NCBI GenBank assembly: GCA_022824005.1
Contig: JAJEBG010000023.1
Span: 87,020 to 151,019, forward strand
From: Paracoccaceae bacterium
Lineage (GTDB): Bacteria > Pseudomonadota > Alphaproteobacteria > Rhodobacterales > Rhodobacteraceae
Direction of reading: 5' to 3'
Length of the DNA stretch: 64,000 nucleotides
The position numbers and the translations under genes are program-made. The notes under the pieces were generated by a model. The model worked only from the letters and a program-made list of their open reading frames with translations. It was not told the DNA's origin and made no database searches. Shown here in pieces: positions 62,744 through 64,000 of the stretch (its first letter is position 1; each line of letters begins with the position of its first letter).

Positions 62744-63813
62744 TGTCGTTCATCACAATAATCCAATTTTAATTTCGCACATTATCTCGGCGGTAGTAAA
62801 ATAAATTTTCTCACGCTATTCCAATTTTGTAATCCTATTTCACCTAGCCGCAACTTTTCGAGTCGTTTTTGGTGTCGCAGATTGGCTTGATGTCCGCCCT
62901 GCCACTTCACCCTATTGGTGCGATAGAGATCGGACATTTTTCACCGGCATTTGGTGTCACAACACCCAGACAGGAAGATGCTGAAGCCCATGTTTGATGG
63001 TGTCCCACTTGTCGGCAAGGACGGTTTGTCCCGGTCATTTGGTGCCCCGCGGGGTGATGGTGTTTTTGGGGGTGTTACCAGCCGTTGGTGTTGCGATGGT
63101 GTGGGAGTTGTTTGTTCCAGTCCTTACCACCGGTCGGGCGGAGACGCCGGATTCTGGGATGGCAATCCATTAGGCTGGCGGCTGCGTGATTACCGGCGGC
63201 ATCGGCATCAAACCCGCACCAGATGGTATCCACTTTCAGGGTCTGGATCCATTGGGGGAGACGGGGTGTGGTACCAGCCGCCGAGATCACCTGCCGAATG
63301 TGGCTCAGTTCCGGCAGGGCATCAATCGCACCTCGGCCAACAGGGTGTGCCCGTTGCCCGGCGGGACAACCGGAACCCGCCCAGTGCCTTATTTGATCCC
63401 CGAGTCATTCCCCAGAAGGGATGGTCCGGGTCGGTTCCATGAAGTTCGGCACAGGCAAGGAGGTCGGGATCAAGGCCACGGTTGCGAACGAGATAGTCTC
63501 AGACATGGTTCCTGTTGCGGTCGACTGATCCAAGCAACCGCATCATGCCGGCTCCTTTCTTGATCCCAGTTGCCGCCGGCTGGCGGACCCCCGTTGTGCT
63601 CGCGACCCTCTCCAGATGTTCAAGAGCGGCGTGGAAGTGGCATCCTTTGCCATGCATCATCAGGTCGATGGCCCCGTCTTGACTACTTCAAAAAGGGAGT
63701 ACTTGGAAAGAAAAGAGGAAGATTCTCAGATTAATTTAATTTATCCGCCAATCGGCGTTAAATCAATTTGATAAGAAACAGGGGGACAGGACGATTTATT
63801 GTGATAAACAACA
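62744..63813 (-). mobile_element. Toprim-carrying TIR element, copy 3 (most complete, 1.07 kb)
   Basis: Ends are TGTCGTTCATCACAATAA at 62744 and, inverted on the other side, TGTTGTTTATCACAATAA (complement at 63796-63813): imperfect terminal inverted repeats of about 20 bases. On the minus strand it has ~120 non-coding bases, a 5'-truncated Toprim gene, and ~330 bases of right-end sequence (shared with copy 1, including CTGCGACACCAAAA and AAATTGGAATAGCGT). There is no transposase, so it is non-autonomous. It has split a DUF4338 fragment. No target duplication could be fixed. Confidence 0.82.
63075..63680 (-). pseudogene. Toprim (DUF3991-like) gene fragment in element copy 3
   Basis: On the minus strand: AIDLMMHGKGCHFHAALEHL (as after a primase zinc finger), then a broken middle with ACAELHGTDPDHPFWGM and ALGGFRLSRR, then ISAAGTTPRLPQWIQTLKV, TIWCGFDADAAGNHAAASLM and HPRIRRLRPTGGKDWNK. 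The Toprim part from 63290 to 63075 is still one frame, but frameshifts and stops break the first half. No zinc-finger part is left upstream. Confidence 0.75.
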
Positions 63814-63817
63814 ACGA

Positions 63818-63940
63818 TCACGCCGCTCGACTCAGCCAACGATCCTCAAAGGTTGCGACATAGCGCAGACCGCGGCCCGCTAGACGGCGGAAACCGAGAT
63901 AGTGGTGCTCGACCATCAGCGCGTCCCAGAGCGGACGCTC
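63818..63940 (-). pseudogene. DUF4338 (DruA-like) fragment fused to a duplicated signal peptide
   Basis: On the minus strand EERPLWDALMVEHHYLGF and RRLAGRGLRYVATFEDRWL are the characteristic HHYLG region of DUF4338, a family found in transposon-like genes and in Druantia protein DruA. A TGA created at the element boundary (63818-63820) ends it, so the rest of the gene is missing. Upstream it reads in frame into the duplicated sugar-dehydrogenase signal peptide, which reaches the window edge. Whether a start codon exists lies beyond the window. Confidence 0.65.
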
Positions 63941-64000
63941 TTCAGCATTGGCTATCGGCAGAGCCAACCAGAGCACCACCAAGTTGAGGCCACACACAAA
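63934..64000 (-). repeat. Direct repeat, copy B (partial, at window edge)
   Basis: It matches 46591-46657 at 64 of 67 positions, in the same orientation. On the minus strand it encodes FVCGLNLVVLWLALPIANA, still a good signal peptide, with three changes from copy A (two of them change hydrophobic residues). It is truncated by the end of the window. Confidence 0.9.

Overview
The window comes from an alphaproteobacterial chromosome. The evidence is the set and order of core genes: uvrA next to divergent ssb and gyrA; a ccmE-ccmF-ccmH (cycJKL-type) cytochrome c maturation block; an olsB-olsA ornithine-lipid pair; a class II DAHP synthase; a Fur/Mur-type regulator; a DUF3553 protein; and a valine-degradation operon. 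I cannot name the genus. No rRNA or tRNA gene was seen.

Positions 1 to about 46,670 read as ordinary, densely packed chromosome with many 4-base start/stop overlaps. In order: the end of an iron-type ABC substrate-binding protein; nucleoside hydrolase and SelO; Fur and enolase; anmK; tyrS; a DUF3179/cyclophilin/coaD/CBS run; the valine operon (mmsA, acyl-CoA dehydrogenase, 3-hydroxyisobutyryl-CoA hydrolase, mmsB); uvrA, ssb, gyrA, gluQ, hisI, an IscU-like protein and ligA; mnmA, an M20 peptidase and ispH; a PaaG-like isomerase; ccmH-ccmF-ccmE, argC and murI; rpsI-rplM; a hotdog thioesterase, ctaA and trmJ; a ThiE-like protein; gmk, a gamma-carbonic-anhydrase-like protein and DUF3553; olsB-olsA; class II DAHP synthase; and a PQQ-type sugar dehydrogenase.

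Positions about 46,870 to 63,940 form an accessory block built around aerobic phenylacetate degradation. paaABCDE (epoxidase), paaZ (ring hydrolase/aldehyde dehydrogenase), a fused enoyl-CoA hydratase/3-hydroxyacyl-CoA dehydrogenase, paaG, paaI and paaK are intact, followed by a decayed TetR-family paaR and a three-gene TRAP transporter. The thiolase that should finish the pathway is reduced to a 223-bp remnant. Two similar inverted-repeat sites, one in the paaH/paaG divergent promoter and one before the TRAP operon, suggest that both belonged to one PaaR regulon.

The block is bracketed and interrupted by three copies of a small element with terminal inverted repeats of the type TGTTGTTTATCACAATAA. 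Each copy carries a broken, 5'-truncated Toprim (primase-like) gene. An IS5-family transposase stub lies beside the middle copy. At the right edge, 67 bp of the sugar dehydrogenase signal-peptide sequence reappear (64 of 67 identical), fused in frame to a DUF4338 (DruA-like) fragment. The accessory block is therefore flanked by direct copies of one chromosomal sequence. The main novelty here is this decaying island, not a new intact system.
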